In this document: positions 8,417 through 15,844 of the stretch, piece after piece
Layout of the letters: each line of letters begins with the position of its first letter
Position numbering within the stretch: the first letter of the stretch is position 1
Source: Candidatus Poseidoniaceae archaeon
GTDB lineage: Archaea > Thermoplasmatota > Poseidoniia > Poseidoniales > Poseidoniaceae
Length of the DNA: 21,029 bases
Direction of reading: 5' to 3'
NCBI GenBank assembly: GCA_023254445.1
Contig: JALRLN010000011.1
Span: 1 to 21,029, forward strand
Program-made: the position numbers and the translations under genes
Notes under the pieces: generated by a model
Told to the model about the DNA's origin: nothing
Databases searched by the model: none
Seen by the model: only the letters and a program-made list of their open reading frames with translations

Positions 8417-9577
8417 ATGGGACGCCCGCTCACGTTGGTTGGAGGTGCCCAACAGGCGGTGCGCGTCCACGATCTGGTGAAGGCACCGGCCAACACGCCG
8501 GAAGCCAGGAGGAGGCAAGCAAGCTGGGATGCGACCCGGCCGGCGACGGTCTACACCACGCCAGAGATGATGCCGGACGGAACGCCCTGCACGGCCGCCA
8601 CCGTCATTCTTCGAACGAAGGGGTGCCACTGGTGGTGGAGCAGTGGGTGCACGTTTTGTGGATACTTCAACGACACACGGGACGACGTGACGAGCGACGA
8701 CCTCCACGCGCAGTGGGCGTGGGCCACGCGCAAACTCGAGGGGTTTGCTGGGGCCTCGATGGTGAAGGTGTACACCTCTGGCTCGCTGTTTGAGGACCGC
8801 GAGATCCCCGTCGAGTTTCAGCAGCATGTGCTCGAGGACTGCGCGAAACGGGGCCTTCACCTCATCGTCGAAAGCCGAACCGAGCAACTCACCCCAGAGA
8901 AGTTGGCATGGGCTGCGTCCATCCACAGTGACCTGACCGTAGCGATTGGCCTGGAAGCCTACGACGATGAAGTGCTTCGTTTCCACGTCAACAAAGGATT
9001 CAGCGTACGTTCCTACGACAAGGCGGTCGCAGCGCTCAAGGACGCCAACATCAGGGTGAAGGCCTACCTCATGTTCAAGCCGCCCTTCATGAGCGAAGCC
9101 GATGCGTTGGACCACATCGTCACGTGGATCGCTGCCATCGCAAAGGATGCGGACGAGATTTCCATCAACCCGATGAACATCCAGGGCGGGACGGTCATCG
9201 ATCGGCTCCATCGAGCACGGCAGTACCGGCCCCCGTGGCTGTGGTCCTTGGTGGAGATGATTCGACGCTCGCACGTTGTGGTTCATCCCGACGGGGGTGT
9301 CAACGGCGATGCGGATCAGGTCAGCCGCCTCATCGTGCACCCCACCGCAGGCGGACGCATTCGAGGTGCGCACAACTGCGGTTCCTGCGACGCCGATGTG
9401 GTGGCGGCCATCGAGCGGTACGCGGTCTCTGGTGACCTCCTCGAGTTCGAGGGCTTGTCGTGCCCGTGCGAGGCTGAGTGGTCGTGCGAACTTGACCTCG
9501 AACGACGCCTCCCTGTCCCCCTCGGTCTCTCGGCTCCGCGACGAGGCCCACCGATGGACCGGCTAAGGGCGCCGTGA
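8417..9577 (+). CDS. raSEA: Archaeosine biosynthesis radical SAM protein RaSEA
   Basis: This is a 386-residue radical SAM protein. The cluster-binding cysteines are Cys70, Cys78 and Cys81 in GCHWWWSSGCTFCGY, a spacing of C-x7-C-x2-C with the following GY, typical of the Elp3-related TIGR01210 family. Further family matches are GLEAYDDEVLRFHVNKGFS, ISINPMNIQGGTVIDRL and YRPPWLWSLVEMI. The C-terminus has more cysteines (HNCGSC, then CPCEAEWSC). RaSEA works after ArcS has attached lysine to preQ0 in tRNA: it cleaves the lysine adduct by radical chemistry to give archaeosine at position 15. ArcS and the transglycosylase are not in the window. The ATG at 8417 is chosen; an in-frame TTG at 8402 is possible. 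The protein is an archaeal marker and supports the archaeal assignment. Confidence 0.85.
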   Translation: MGRPLTLVGGAQQAVRVHDLVKAPANTPEARRRQASWDATRPATVYTTPEMMPDGTPCTAATVILRTKGCHWWWSSGCTFCGYFNDTRDDVTSDDLHAQWAWATRKLEGFAGASMVKVYTSGSLFEDREIPVEFQQHVLEDCAKRGLHLIVESRTEQLTPEKLAWAASIHSDLTVAIGLEAYDDEVLRFHVNKGFSVRSYDKAVAALKDANIRVKAYLMFKPPFMSEADALDHIVTWIAAIAKDADEISINPMNIQGGTVIDRLHRARQYRPPWLWSLVEMIRRSHVVVHPDGGVNGDADQVSRLIVHPTAGGRIRGAHNCGSCDADVVAAIERYAVSGDLLEFEGLSCPCEAEWSCELDLERRLPVPLGLSAPRRGPPMDRLRAP

Positions 9578-9606
9578 TGCGGAACCGCCCTCCTTGGTCA
9601 GGCTGT

Positions 9607-9623
9607 GGTGAATCTTTATCACC
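9607..9623 (+). promoter_or_regulatory. Candidate promoter: TATA-like element within an inverted repeat
   Basis: In the longest gap of the archaeal part, GGTGA (9607-9611) and TCACC (9619-9623) form a 5-base inverted repeat around ATCTTTA, an AT-rich spot in otherwise GC-rich DNA. It could be a TATA box for the membrane-protein/GTPase run, with a regulator site overlaid. The distance to the ATG at 9674 implies a leader of about 25-35 bases. This is pattern recognition only. Confidence 0.35.
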
Positions 9624-9644
9624 GTGCCTCAGGTGGCTCGACGT

Positions 9645-9658
9645 GTCCCTTCAGGGAC
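9645..9658 (+). repeat. Short perfect inverted repeat in the leader region
   Basis: GTCCCT, TC, AGGGAC form a perfect 6-base inverted repeat. As RNA it could fold into a GUCCC/GGGAC stem with a UUCA loop just upstream of the ATG at 9674, possibly in the leader of the small membrane-protein gene. Confidence 0.35.
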
Positions 9659-9673
9659 CTCCATGGTGAGCCC

Positions 9674-9946
9674 ATGTCCGCCTCACAGATCATCCATGAA
9701 GCCACCGTGGGGGACGCAGAGCCAAGCATGGGCCGTACGGTCCTCGCCCTCCTTGGCGTTGGCTTGCTCGGTATGTTCGCCCTCTTTGCCAACGTGTTCG
9801 GATGGGACGCTGTCCCGGTGCTCGGCGACCTCGTGCCGCTCTTGGGCAACCTTGGAGGCAGCGGGATCTGGTACTACCTCATCGGGTTGATGGTTGGCGC
9901 TGCCGCCATCGTGGCCAGCGTGCTTGGAGAGGTCCTCGTCGAGTGA
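9674..9946 (+). CDS. Small two-helix membrane protein
   Basis: From the ATG at 9674 the protein is 90 residues, with two predicted membrane helices (about 21-41 and 65-87) separated by a short loop rich in Gly, Leu and Pro (GWDAVPVLGDLVPLLGNLGG). I do not recognise the family. The frame extends upstream to a GTG at 9605, but that stretch lies over the candidate promoter and gives no convincing protein. The gene is 14 bases before the large polytopic membrane protein and likely co-transcribed with it, so an accessory subunit role is a fair guess. Stop TGA overlaps the next gene's Shine-Dalgarno region. Confidence 0.7.
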   Translation: MSASQIIHEATVGDAEPSMGRTVLALLGVGLLGMFALFANVFGWDAVPVLGDLVPLLGNLGGSGIWYYLIGLMVGAAAIVASVLGEVLVE

Positions 9947-9954
9947 AGGAGGTG
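9946..9954 (+). promoter_or_regulatory. Strong Shine-Dalgarno site for the polytopic EF-hand protein
   Basis: AAGGAGGTG immediately follows the stop of the small membrane protein, 6 bases before the ATG at 9961. A nearer ATG at 9957 is out of frame and opens only a short frame. The site supports 9961 as the start and active translation of this gene. Confidence 0.6.
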
Positions 9955-9960
9955 TGATGC

Positions 9961-11943
9961 ATGGTCTCCGTGTTTGTTTCCATTTCCGTCCTTCTTGGCG
10001 CCATGTACCTCGTCGCACGCTGGTTGCAGAACGGTGTGGGTGGCATGTCCCCCTCGTTGCACGCCCTTGGCCGCTTCCTCTTGGTCAAGGCCCCCGCAGG
10101 TGCTGTTGACCTGTTCGACGACGCCCCTGGACGCGGCGGCCGCACCTGGGTTCGGTTTGGTCTGGCGTGGATGATCCTCGCCGCGACCCTTGCCTTCGTT
10201 GCTCGTTGGCACAACTGGGACGGGGGAGCCCTCGATTCCTTGGCGAGCCTCGGCTGGAGCTACGACGACGGAAGCGGACTTGCAACCACCGTGGCCCTCA
10301 CGCTCCGAACGGGGATTGTCATGGTGTTCCTCGGCACCGGACTGACGGCCGCAGGGCGCGCCTCGGGCGGACGGCTCGCCAGCGAAGCCAGTGCCTCGCT
10401 CATGGCGCTGGTCTTTACCGGCGTCTCCCTCCTTGTCTTGCTCCTCCCCACCATCGCAGGCATCGCAGGTCTTGATGCTGCGACGGAGGACCTGCTGGTC
10501 AAGTCGGTCTCCTCGATCGTTCTCCACAGCATCGTCGGCGGAGCCCTCCTTGTGAACGCCCTCATGACCCTCGCCGGTCGAGGCGACGCCCCCGTGTCCT
10601 ACAGCGGCTGGTTCCTTGTCGATGCCCTGGTCGTCATGGTCGTCGCGCCGTTGGTGTACATTGCCGCCGAACTCGGTGGGGCCACCCAATCCGTCTGGTT
10701 TGCCCAGGCGGCGCTCGAAGGCTGGCTGCCGCTCGCGCTCATGCTCGCCACCGCCTACGCCGTGGTTCCGGCCATGGCAGAGCGCTCGGTGTGGTCTTCG
10801 GCCCTCGCCTCGAGCGCCTTGCTGCTGACCTTCGCAACGGTGCCCGTCGTTTCGGCCAGGTCTGTGGATGCGGCCCCCCTGCTTCAGAACCTTGCAGGCA
10901 TCCTGCTGACGCTTGGGATCCTCCCCTTGCTGGCCACGTCGGTCAACCTCCTCGCCACGGCCAAGAACGGGGCCTCCAGCATCGCTTCGTCCCCCGCAGG
11001 CATGGCCTCCGTCCTCGCGATGCTCCTCCTCCCCCTGTACGCGGTTGGCACGTACTTTGCCGCCATGGAGGCCATGGTCGGTTCGGGCAGCCTCGCGTCG
11101 CTGTCTGCGGCCCTTTCCCGCGACTTCTTCTTCACCGTCGGTGGGCTTCTGGTCCTCGCCTCCGTGCTCGGTTACATGCCCCTCGCCGGAGGCCGCCAGC
11201 CCGCTTCAACGGGTGGAGCCAGCACGGCTGTGTGGATGGTTGCCGTGGGCGGCTTGCTCGCAACGGTGAGCACGACCCTCGGCTCGCTTGCGGCCCGCGC
11301 TGTTGAGCATGGGGTCAGCGATGCAGACATGCTTGAAGCCACGATGGCGAACCTTGCCGGCTTCGACCTTGTTGGGGCCTTCCTCTTCTACGGTGTCGCG
11401 TTGGGCTTCATGCTCACCGGATCCGCTGCGGTGCGGAACGGATTCACTCCTGCCACAGCGACGGCGTCGTCGACCTCCGACGTGAGCACCTACGCGCTCG
11501 CCGGTGGCAGCACCAGCATCCGTGCGTTGCTCGGACGTGGCCTTGGGCTGGACACCGTGCTCGTGGTGGGTACCGACGAAGCCGCGCTGTCCGGTTCCAC
11601 CGTGATCGCCGTGCGGGCAGACCTGCACGCCGATGAGGTGAAGGAATTCCCAGACCTTGAGGAGAAGTTCCCTGAGGAACTGCACATGCTTGCTAACTAC
11701 CTGAGCGAGACCAAGCAAGACGTGTTCTCCTTCTTCCGGAGCATTGACCTCGACGACTCCGGTGCGGTGGACGCTCGTGAACTGCAAAACGCGCTGCGCG
11801 CCGCGAAAATCGCCAACCTCCCACCGTGGGACATGGGGCGCCTCATCGAGGCGATCGACCTTGATGGCGACGGACAAATCAACCTCCCTGAACTTGACAT
11901 CGTGCTCGCGCGCCTTCGTGCCGCCTCCTCCGAGGAGGAATGA
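9961..11943 (+). CDS. Polytopic membrane protein (about 13 helices) with C-terminal EF-hand pair
   Basis: This 660-residue protein has about 13 predicted membrane helices between residues 1 and 500, then a soluble domain. The soluble part holds two textbook EF-hand loops: DLDDSGAVDARE at 596-607 and DLDGDGQINLPE at 633-644, with acidic or oxygen ligands at positions 1, 3, 5, 9 and 12. Calcium binding is therefore very likely. The helix number and the segment AYAVVPAMAERSVWSSALAS faintly recall heme-copper oxidase subunit I or NorB-type proteins. The expected paired heme/copper histidines are absent: the few His residues (for example RWHNWDG, VLHSIVGG, VEHGVSD) do not form the HCO pattern. I would not call it an oxidase. 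It could be a calcium-sensing transporter or a degenerate oxidase-like protein. A strong Shine-Dalgarno site precedes the ATG. It is followed in the same frame, 12 bases after the stop, by the GTPase. Confidence 0.8.
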   Translation: MVSVFVSISVLLGAMYLVARWLQNGVGGMSPSLHALGRFLLVKAPAGAVDLFDDAPGRGGRTWVRFGLAWMILAATLAFVARWHNWDGGALDSLASLGWSYDDGSGLATTVALTLRTGIVMVFLGTGLTAAGRASGGRLASEASASLMALVFTGVSLLVLLLPTIAGIAGLDAATEDLLVKSVSSIVLHSIVGGALLVNALMTLAGRGDAPVSYSGWFLVDALVVMVVAPLVYIAAELGGATQSVWFAQAALEGWLPLALMLATAYAVVPAMAERSVWSSALASSALLLTFATVPVVSARSVDAAPLLQNLAGILLTLGILPLLATSVNLLATAKNGASSIASSPAGMASVLAMLLLPLYAVGTYFAAMEAMVGSGSLASLSAALSRDFFFTVGGLLVLASVLGYMPLAGGRQPASTGGASTAVWMVAVGGLLATVSTTLGSLAARAVEHGVSDADMLEATMANLAGFDLVGAFLFYGVALGFMLTGSAAVRNGFTPATATASSTSDVSTYALAGGSTSIRALLGRGLGLDTVLVVGTDEAALSGSTVIAVRADLHADEVKEFPDLEEKFPEELHMLANYLSETKQDVFSFFRSIDLDDSGAVDARELQNALRAAKIANLPPWDMGRLIEAIDLDGDGQINLPELDIVLARLRAASSEEE

Positions 11944-11955
11944 GGGGGCGCTGCC

Positions 11956-13242
11956 CTGCGCATCGGCCTCGTTGGCAAACCCAACGTTGGGAAATCCACG
12001 CTCTTCGCCGCGAGCACGCTGGCCAAAGTGGACATCGCCAACTATCCGTTTTGCACCATCGACCCGAACGTCGGTGTGGCCTTCCCAAGAGCCCGCAAGC
12101 CCTGCCCATGCGGCGACTTGCGCCTTCGTCTGACAGAAGACGGGCGGGCACCCGAGGACCTTCCTGGGCGAGCGGGCTCGATCTGCGTTCCGAGGACTGG
12201 GACGTGCACGGCCCACGAGCGTCAGGTTCCCGTGCAATTGGTCGACGTCGCAGGCCTTGTTCCTGGCGCCCACGAAGGAAGAGGCCGAGGCAATGCCTTC
12301 CTCGCCGACCTTGCCGGCTGCGACGCCCTCATTCAGGTCGTTGACGGGGCTGGTTCAACCGACGAAGAAGGCCAACCGATTCCTCCGGCCACCGACGCCT
12401 CGGCGGCTGCTGCCGCCGTGGTCCGTGAGGTCACCTTCCTGACCGAGGAGATTGAACAATGGATCGCGGGCCTGCGTGAGGACGGATGGGCGCGCGGGGT
12501 TCGTCGGGTTCAGGCCGAGGGGGAGCGAGGGCTCCAGGCCTTCCTCGTGGAACGGCTGAGCGGCCTTGGCGCCACCTCATCCGGTATTGGGACGGCTCTG
12601 GACGGGCTACGTACGGCCCATCCGAACCTCGAGCAGCCGTGGTTGTGGGGCAGGGACGTGCTGTCCACCCTGGCGGTTCACCTTCGTGCAGGTCTCTTTC
12701 CTCTCCACATTGCCGTGAACAAACTGGACCTTGCACCGCCCGGCCTGATGAAGGCCCTCGAGGACGCAGACCTTGGCGTGCCCTTGGTCGGCTGCCTTGC
12801 GGACATGGAACTCGGCCTTCGACGAGCGGCCTCTTCCGGCTTGATCCACTACCGCTCGGGCGCCGCTTCGTTCAGCGTGGACGAGGAGGCCTCGCTGTCC
12901 GACGCCCAACGAGCAGCCTTGGCCAAGATGGCTGCGTCGCTCGCGGCTCACGAAGGGACTGGCGTGGAGGCGTTGTTCGATGAGGTGGTGTTCGGAACGC
13001 TCGACCACATCGTGGTGTATCCTGTGCAGGACGAAGGACGATGGGTGGACGGCGAGGGAAGGGTCCTTCCGGATGCCATTGTTGTCCCCCGTGGCATCAC
13101 GGCCAAGTCCGTGGCAGGGCATGTTCACAGCGATCTGGAATCGGGATTCATCCGTGGTGTGGACGGCCGCTCGCGGCGTGTTGTGGGTGCCGACCATGAG
13201 GTCGACGACGGTGCGGTGCTGAAGATCCACGCCAAGGCGTGA
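11956..13242 (+). CDS. ychF: OBG/YchF-family GTPase with TGS domain, apparent CTG start
   Basis: This 428-residue P-loop GTPase has G1 GKPNVGKST (7-15), G3 DVAGLVPGAHEGRGRGN (97-113), G4 NKLD (255-258) and a C-terminal TGS domain (about 350-428, ending AVLKIHAKA). Canonical NKxD suggests GTP preference, as in archaeal members, unlike bacterial YchF where this motif is altered towards ATP. A Cys-rich insert (Cys50, 52, 77, 84) is typical of archaeal proteins. The family associates with ribosomes and stress control. The G1 motif lies upstream of the first GTG (12028), and the only start-like codon between the previous stop (11941-11943, same frame) and G1 is CTG at 11956. That gives MRIGLVGKPNVGKST, the expected family N-terminus. 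GAGGGGG at 11942-11948 lies 7 bases before it. Its stop abuts that of the convergent zinc-ribbon gene. Confidence 0.88.
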   Translation: MRIGLVGKPNVGKSTLFAASTLAKVDIANYPFCTIDPNVGVAFPRARKPCPCGDLRLRLTEDGRAPEDLPGRAGSICVPRTGTCTAHERQVPVQLVDVAGLVPGAHEGRGRGNAFLADLAGCDALIQVVDGAGSTDEEGQPIPPATDASAAAAAVVREVTFLTEEIEQWIAGLREDGWARGVRRVQAEGERGLQAFLVERLSGLGATSSGIGTALDGLRTAHPNLEQPWLWGRDVLSTLAVHLRAGLFPLHIAVNKLDLAPPGLMKALEDADLGVPLVGCLADMELGLRRAASSGLIHYRSGAASFSVDEEASLSDAQRAALAKMAASLAAHEGTGVEALFDEVVFGTLDHIVVYPVQDEGRWVDGEGRVLPDAIVVPRGITAKSVAGHVHSDLESGFIRGVDGRSRRVVGADHEVDDGAVLKIHAKA

Positions 13243-13629
13243 TCAGTGCCCCTTCGGGCGGTCGTGGGCGGGCGTGAGCCTCGCCATGTCGCCCGCGTAC
13301 TTCGCACGGTAGAACAAGAGCTGTGCGGGCAGCAGGAGGGTGGCCAAGCCGAGCAACGCGAGCACATAGGCTCCCCATGGCTTGACCCCAGACAGGACCG
13401 AAATCCAGAGGCTCCACCCGAGCAGGAGGGTGATGGTTGGGCCCCAACGGCGTGAGACGGTGGACAACCGGGCAGCGACGAGGGCGTCATCGAACAGGAG
13501 CGGTGCCTCGTCCTTTGATATCAGGCCCTGCTCGATGCCGCACCGGCCGCAAATCTGGGTACGTGGCCCGTTTCCGTGGATGAAGTGCTCGCGGGGGTAG
13601 GTCCCGTTGCAGGATCGACAGAGCGGCAT
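13243..13629 (-). CDS. Small zinc-ribbon membrane protein
   Basis: From the ATG at 13629 the protein is 128 residues. The N-terminus holds a probable zinc ribbon with two CxxC pairs: Cys4/Cys7 (CRSC) and Cys27/Cys30 (CGRC). Two membrane helices follow (about 64-82 and 86-106), then a short basic tail. A GAGGAAGG Shine-Dalgarno-like site just upstream of 13629 supports this start over the longer frame beginning at 13707, which would overlap the end of pabBA. Family and function are unknown to me. It follows pabBA by 37 bases and probably shares its transcript. Its stop codon lies back to back with that of the GTPase, forming TGATCA at 13240-13245. Confidence 0.7.
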   Translation of the reverse strand: MPLCRSCNGTYPREHFIHGNGPRTQICGRCGIEQGLISKDEAPLLFDDALVAARLSTVSRRWGPTITLLLGWSLWISVLSGVKPWGAYVLALLGLATLLLPAQLLFYRAKYAGDMARLTPAHDRPKGH

Positions 13630-13666
13630 CGTCCTTCCTCGTTCCACGCCACCCGTCGCCGTCCTT

Positions 13667-15844
13667 TCAAGCATGCGCTGCATCGAGGAAGGCCCTGAGC
13701 ACTGCATCGCCTTCCAGGCTCCCGATGGATTCGGGATGGCCTTGCACCCCGTGCACGGTGGCGTTTGCGTTCGTGATGCCCATGGTCACGTGTCCAGCCC
13801 TTGCGTTGGTTCGAAGCAGGTGGCTGTTCAATCCGGTCACGATCAGTGAATTGTATCGAACCATGCTGAGTTCCCCCGCGGCAAGGCCAGCAAAGAGGCC
13901 GGTTCCGTCGTGCAGCACCTGCACAGGCTGACCGTGCACTGGACCGGCAGGGTCCTCGACGACGCGTCCTCCAGCCGCAAGGGCCAGCGCTTGGTGACCG
14001 AGGCAAATGCCGAGGGCCGGAGGAAGGCCCCCCCGCAGCGCTTGCTCCGCAATCAGCATGGTCGGCGTGGCTTCCTCAGGTCGGCCTGGTCCAGGCCCCA
14101 GGATCACATGCGTCGGCTCGCCAGACAACCAAGCCTCGACGGTGCCAACAGGGTTGGCAAGTGCTTCGTGGCCCCGACCCTGAACGACATGAACGTCGTG
14201 TCCAAGCATCATGACGGCATGGGCGATGTTGTGCGTGAACGAATCGAGGTTGTCCACCAACAACACCGCTCCTTGGGGTGAAGAGCGCCGACGGCCGCAC
14301 CTCGGCCCGCTCGGGGGCCCTCGAGGGGCGGCCATGGGCGTGATGCGCAGGGTCCCAGCGGTCGCGCTTCCTGCGTCCCCCCAGCCGGCGGCGGCGAAGA
14401 GCGGCGCAGCCTTCCACCACGTTTCCTCGATCTCACGAGGGGCGTGGCTTGCGATGGTGATGCCACCGCCTGCGTGCACGTCCGCGCGCCAACCTGACGA
14501 GGTGCGTTGGACCTGCATCGTGCGGATCAAGATGCTCCAGGACCCTTGGGTCCCATCGGGGTCCCACCACCCAATCGAGCCACACCAGAAGCGTCGGGGT
14601 TCGGCTTCGAGCGCGTCGATGCCGGCGCAGACGACCGTCCGCGGGCATCCGGTGATGGAGCCGCCCGGAAAGACGGAGGTGAACGCCTTCGTGAGCGGGA
14701 CCTCCAGGTCCGCACCAACCTGACTGACGAGATGCTGCACGGTCGCGTACGCTTCGACGTCGTACCGCTGCACGTCAACCGAACCCGGAACGGCGATGGC
14801 GCCGAGGTCGTTGCGCATCAGGTCCACGAGCATGCGGTGCTCGGCCGTTTCCTTTGCATCGTTGACGAGGGCCCTGCGCAACGCCTCTTCTTCCAACGGG
14901 TCAGCGCCGCGTGGGTAGGACCCCTTGATCGGCGACGCCATGGCACGCCCACGCTCAACCCGAAGCAGGGATTCGGGTGAGGAAGAGAGCAGCATATGGT
15001 CAAGGTCGGGGGCGTTCACCCACGCAGCGAACGGTGCGGGGTTGCTCTCCTGCAGTCGCTCAAAGACCGCCCAAGGCTCAGCAGCGAGTGGTCCAGACCA
15101 CCGACGGCCCACGTTCATCTGGTACATGCGTCCTCGAACGATGGCTTGTCGGATGACCTCGATGGCTGCCTCATGCGCCTCGTCGTCCATTGAGGAGGAT
15201 GGCTTCTGACGTGGCGGGGCGCCCTCGTTTCGTCGTTTGTCGACCGTGAAGTTGGCGTTGTCCCCCCACGTCGCACCTGCGGCACACAACCGATGGACGC
15301 TGTTGGATCGCTGGTCGACCACGAGCGCACCGCGTACTTCCCAAAGCACCGCCAACACGCTTCCCGGCGAGGGGGGGTGCTGTAGGCTCAGAGGTTGGGT
15401 CCATTGCACAAGGTCGTAGGCAAAACTCCCGGCGAGGAAGGGCCGTGAGGGCCACGCTTCAAGCGGGTTCTGAAACGGCTCCACGCCGAGCATCTCGGCT
15501 TCCAACCGTGCGAGCGTGAGTTCAAGGTCGAGGCTTTCCCATCCGCTGACGGAACGCCAGGCTCCCTGCTCCCACTGCTGCACGTCAACGAGGAACGGGT
15601 CAGCCGTTGGGCGAAGCACGGGCTCCTCAAGGATCGACCTCTGTTCGAGACGTTGCACGATGGTTGGTTGACGAAGGACCGCACGACGCACGGGAGGTTG
15701 TACGATCAGGGAGTGGCGGGCGTGGTGGGATGCAGGTCCGCCCGAGAGCAGCAGCACCTCATCCGGTGAAGCCGTTGGCGCACCGTCTGGGCCAAGTTCT
15801 CCCGCTTGGCGCAGGCCGTTGACGATCTGCAGCACCGTCTGCAT
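13667..15844 (-). CDS. pabBA: Aminodeoxychorismate synthase, PabB-PabA fusion
   Basis: This 725-residue fusion joins a chorismate-utilising domain (about 1-500) to a class I glutamine amidotransferase (about 525-725). The synthase half has LAGSFAYD near 137-144, PIKGS at 305-309 with Lys307, EHRMLVDLMRNDLG near 335-348 and FPGGSITGCP at 392-401. Lys in this motif is the hallmark of PabB, where it forms the covalent intermediate; anthranilate synthase has Ala. The amidotransferase half has LLVDNLDSFTHNI near 528-540, nucleophile Cys614 in GICLGHQ, and His703/Glu705 in HPES. The product is 4-amino-4-deoxychorismate from chorismate and glutamine. The domain order is the reverse of plant and fungal PabA-PabB. 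The linker (about 500-525) is Pro/Arg-rich. The start shares one base with the stop of pabC (TGATG), indicating translational coupling. Confidence 0.93.
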   Translation of the reverse strand: MQTVLQIVNGLRQAGELGPDGAPTASPDEVLLLSGGPASHHARHSLIVQPPVRRAVLRQPTIVQRLEQRSILEEPVLRPTADPFLVDVQQWEQGAWRSVSGWESLDLELTLARLEAEMLGVEPFQNPLEAWPSRPFLAGSFAYDLVQWTQPLSLQHPPSPGSVLAVLWEVRGALVVDQRSNSVHRLCAAGATWGDNANFTVDKRRNEGAPPRQKPSSSMDDEAHEAAIEVIRQAIVRGRMYQMNVGRRWSGPLAAEPWAVFERLQESNPAPFAAWVNAPDLDHMLLSSSPESLLRVERGRAMASPIKGSYPRGADPLEEEALRRALVNDAKETAEHRMLVDLMRNDLGAIAVPGSVDVQRYDVEAYATVQHLVSQVGADLEVPLTKAFTSVFPGGSITGCPRTVVCAGIDALEAEPRRFWCGSIGWWDPDGTQGSWSILIRTMQVQRTSSGWRADVHAGGGITIASHAPREIEETWWKAAPLFAAAGWGDAGSATAGTLRITPMAAPRGPPSGPRCGRRRSSPQGAVLLVDNLDSFTHNIAHAVMMLGHDVHVVQGRGHEALANPVGTVEAWLSGEPTHVILGPGPGRPEEATPTMLIAEQALRGGLPPALGICLGHQALALAAGGRVVEDPAGPVHGQPVQVLHDGTGLFAGLAAGELSMVRYNSLIVTGLNSHLLRTNARAGHVTMGITNANATVHGVQGHPESIGSLEGDAVLRAFLDAAHA

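Noticed and set aside
9961..11943. Calling the polytopic EF-hand protein a heme-copper oxidase subunit I.
   Set aside because: The helix number and a few short segments fit, but the histidines needed for the hemes and copper are not in the expected pattern.
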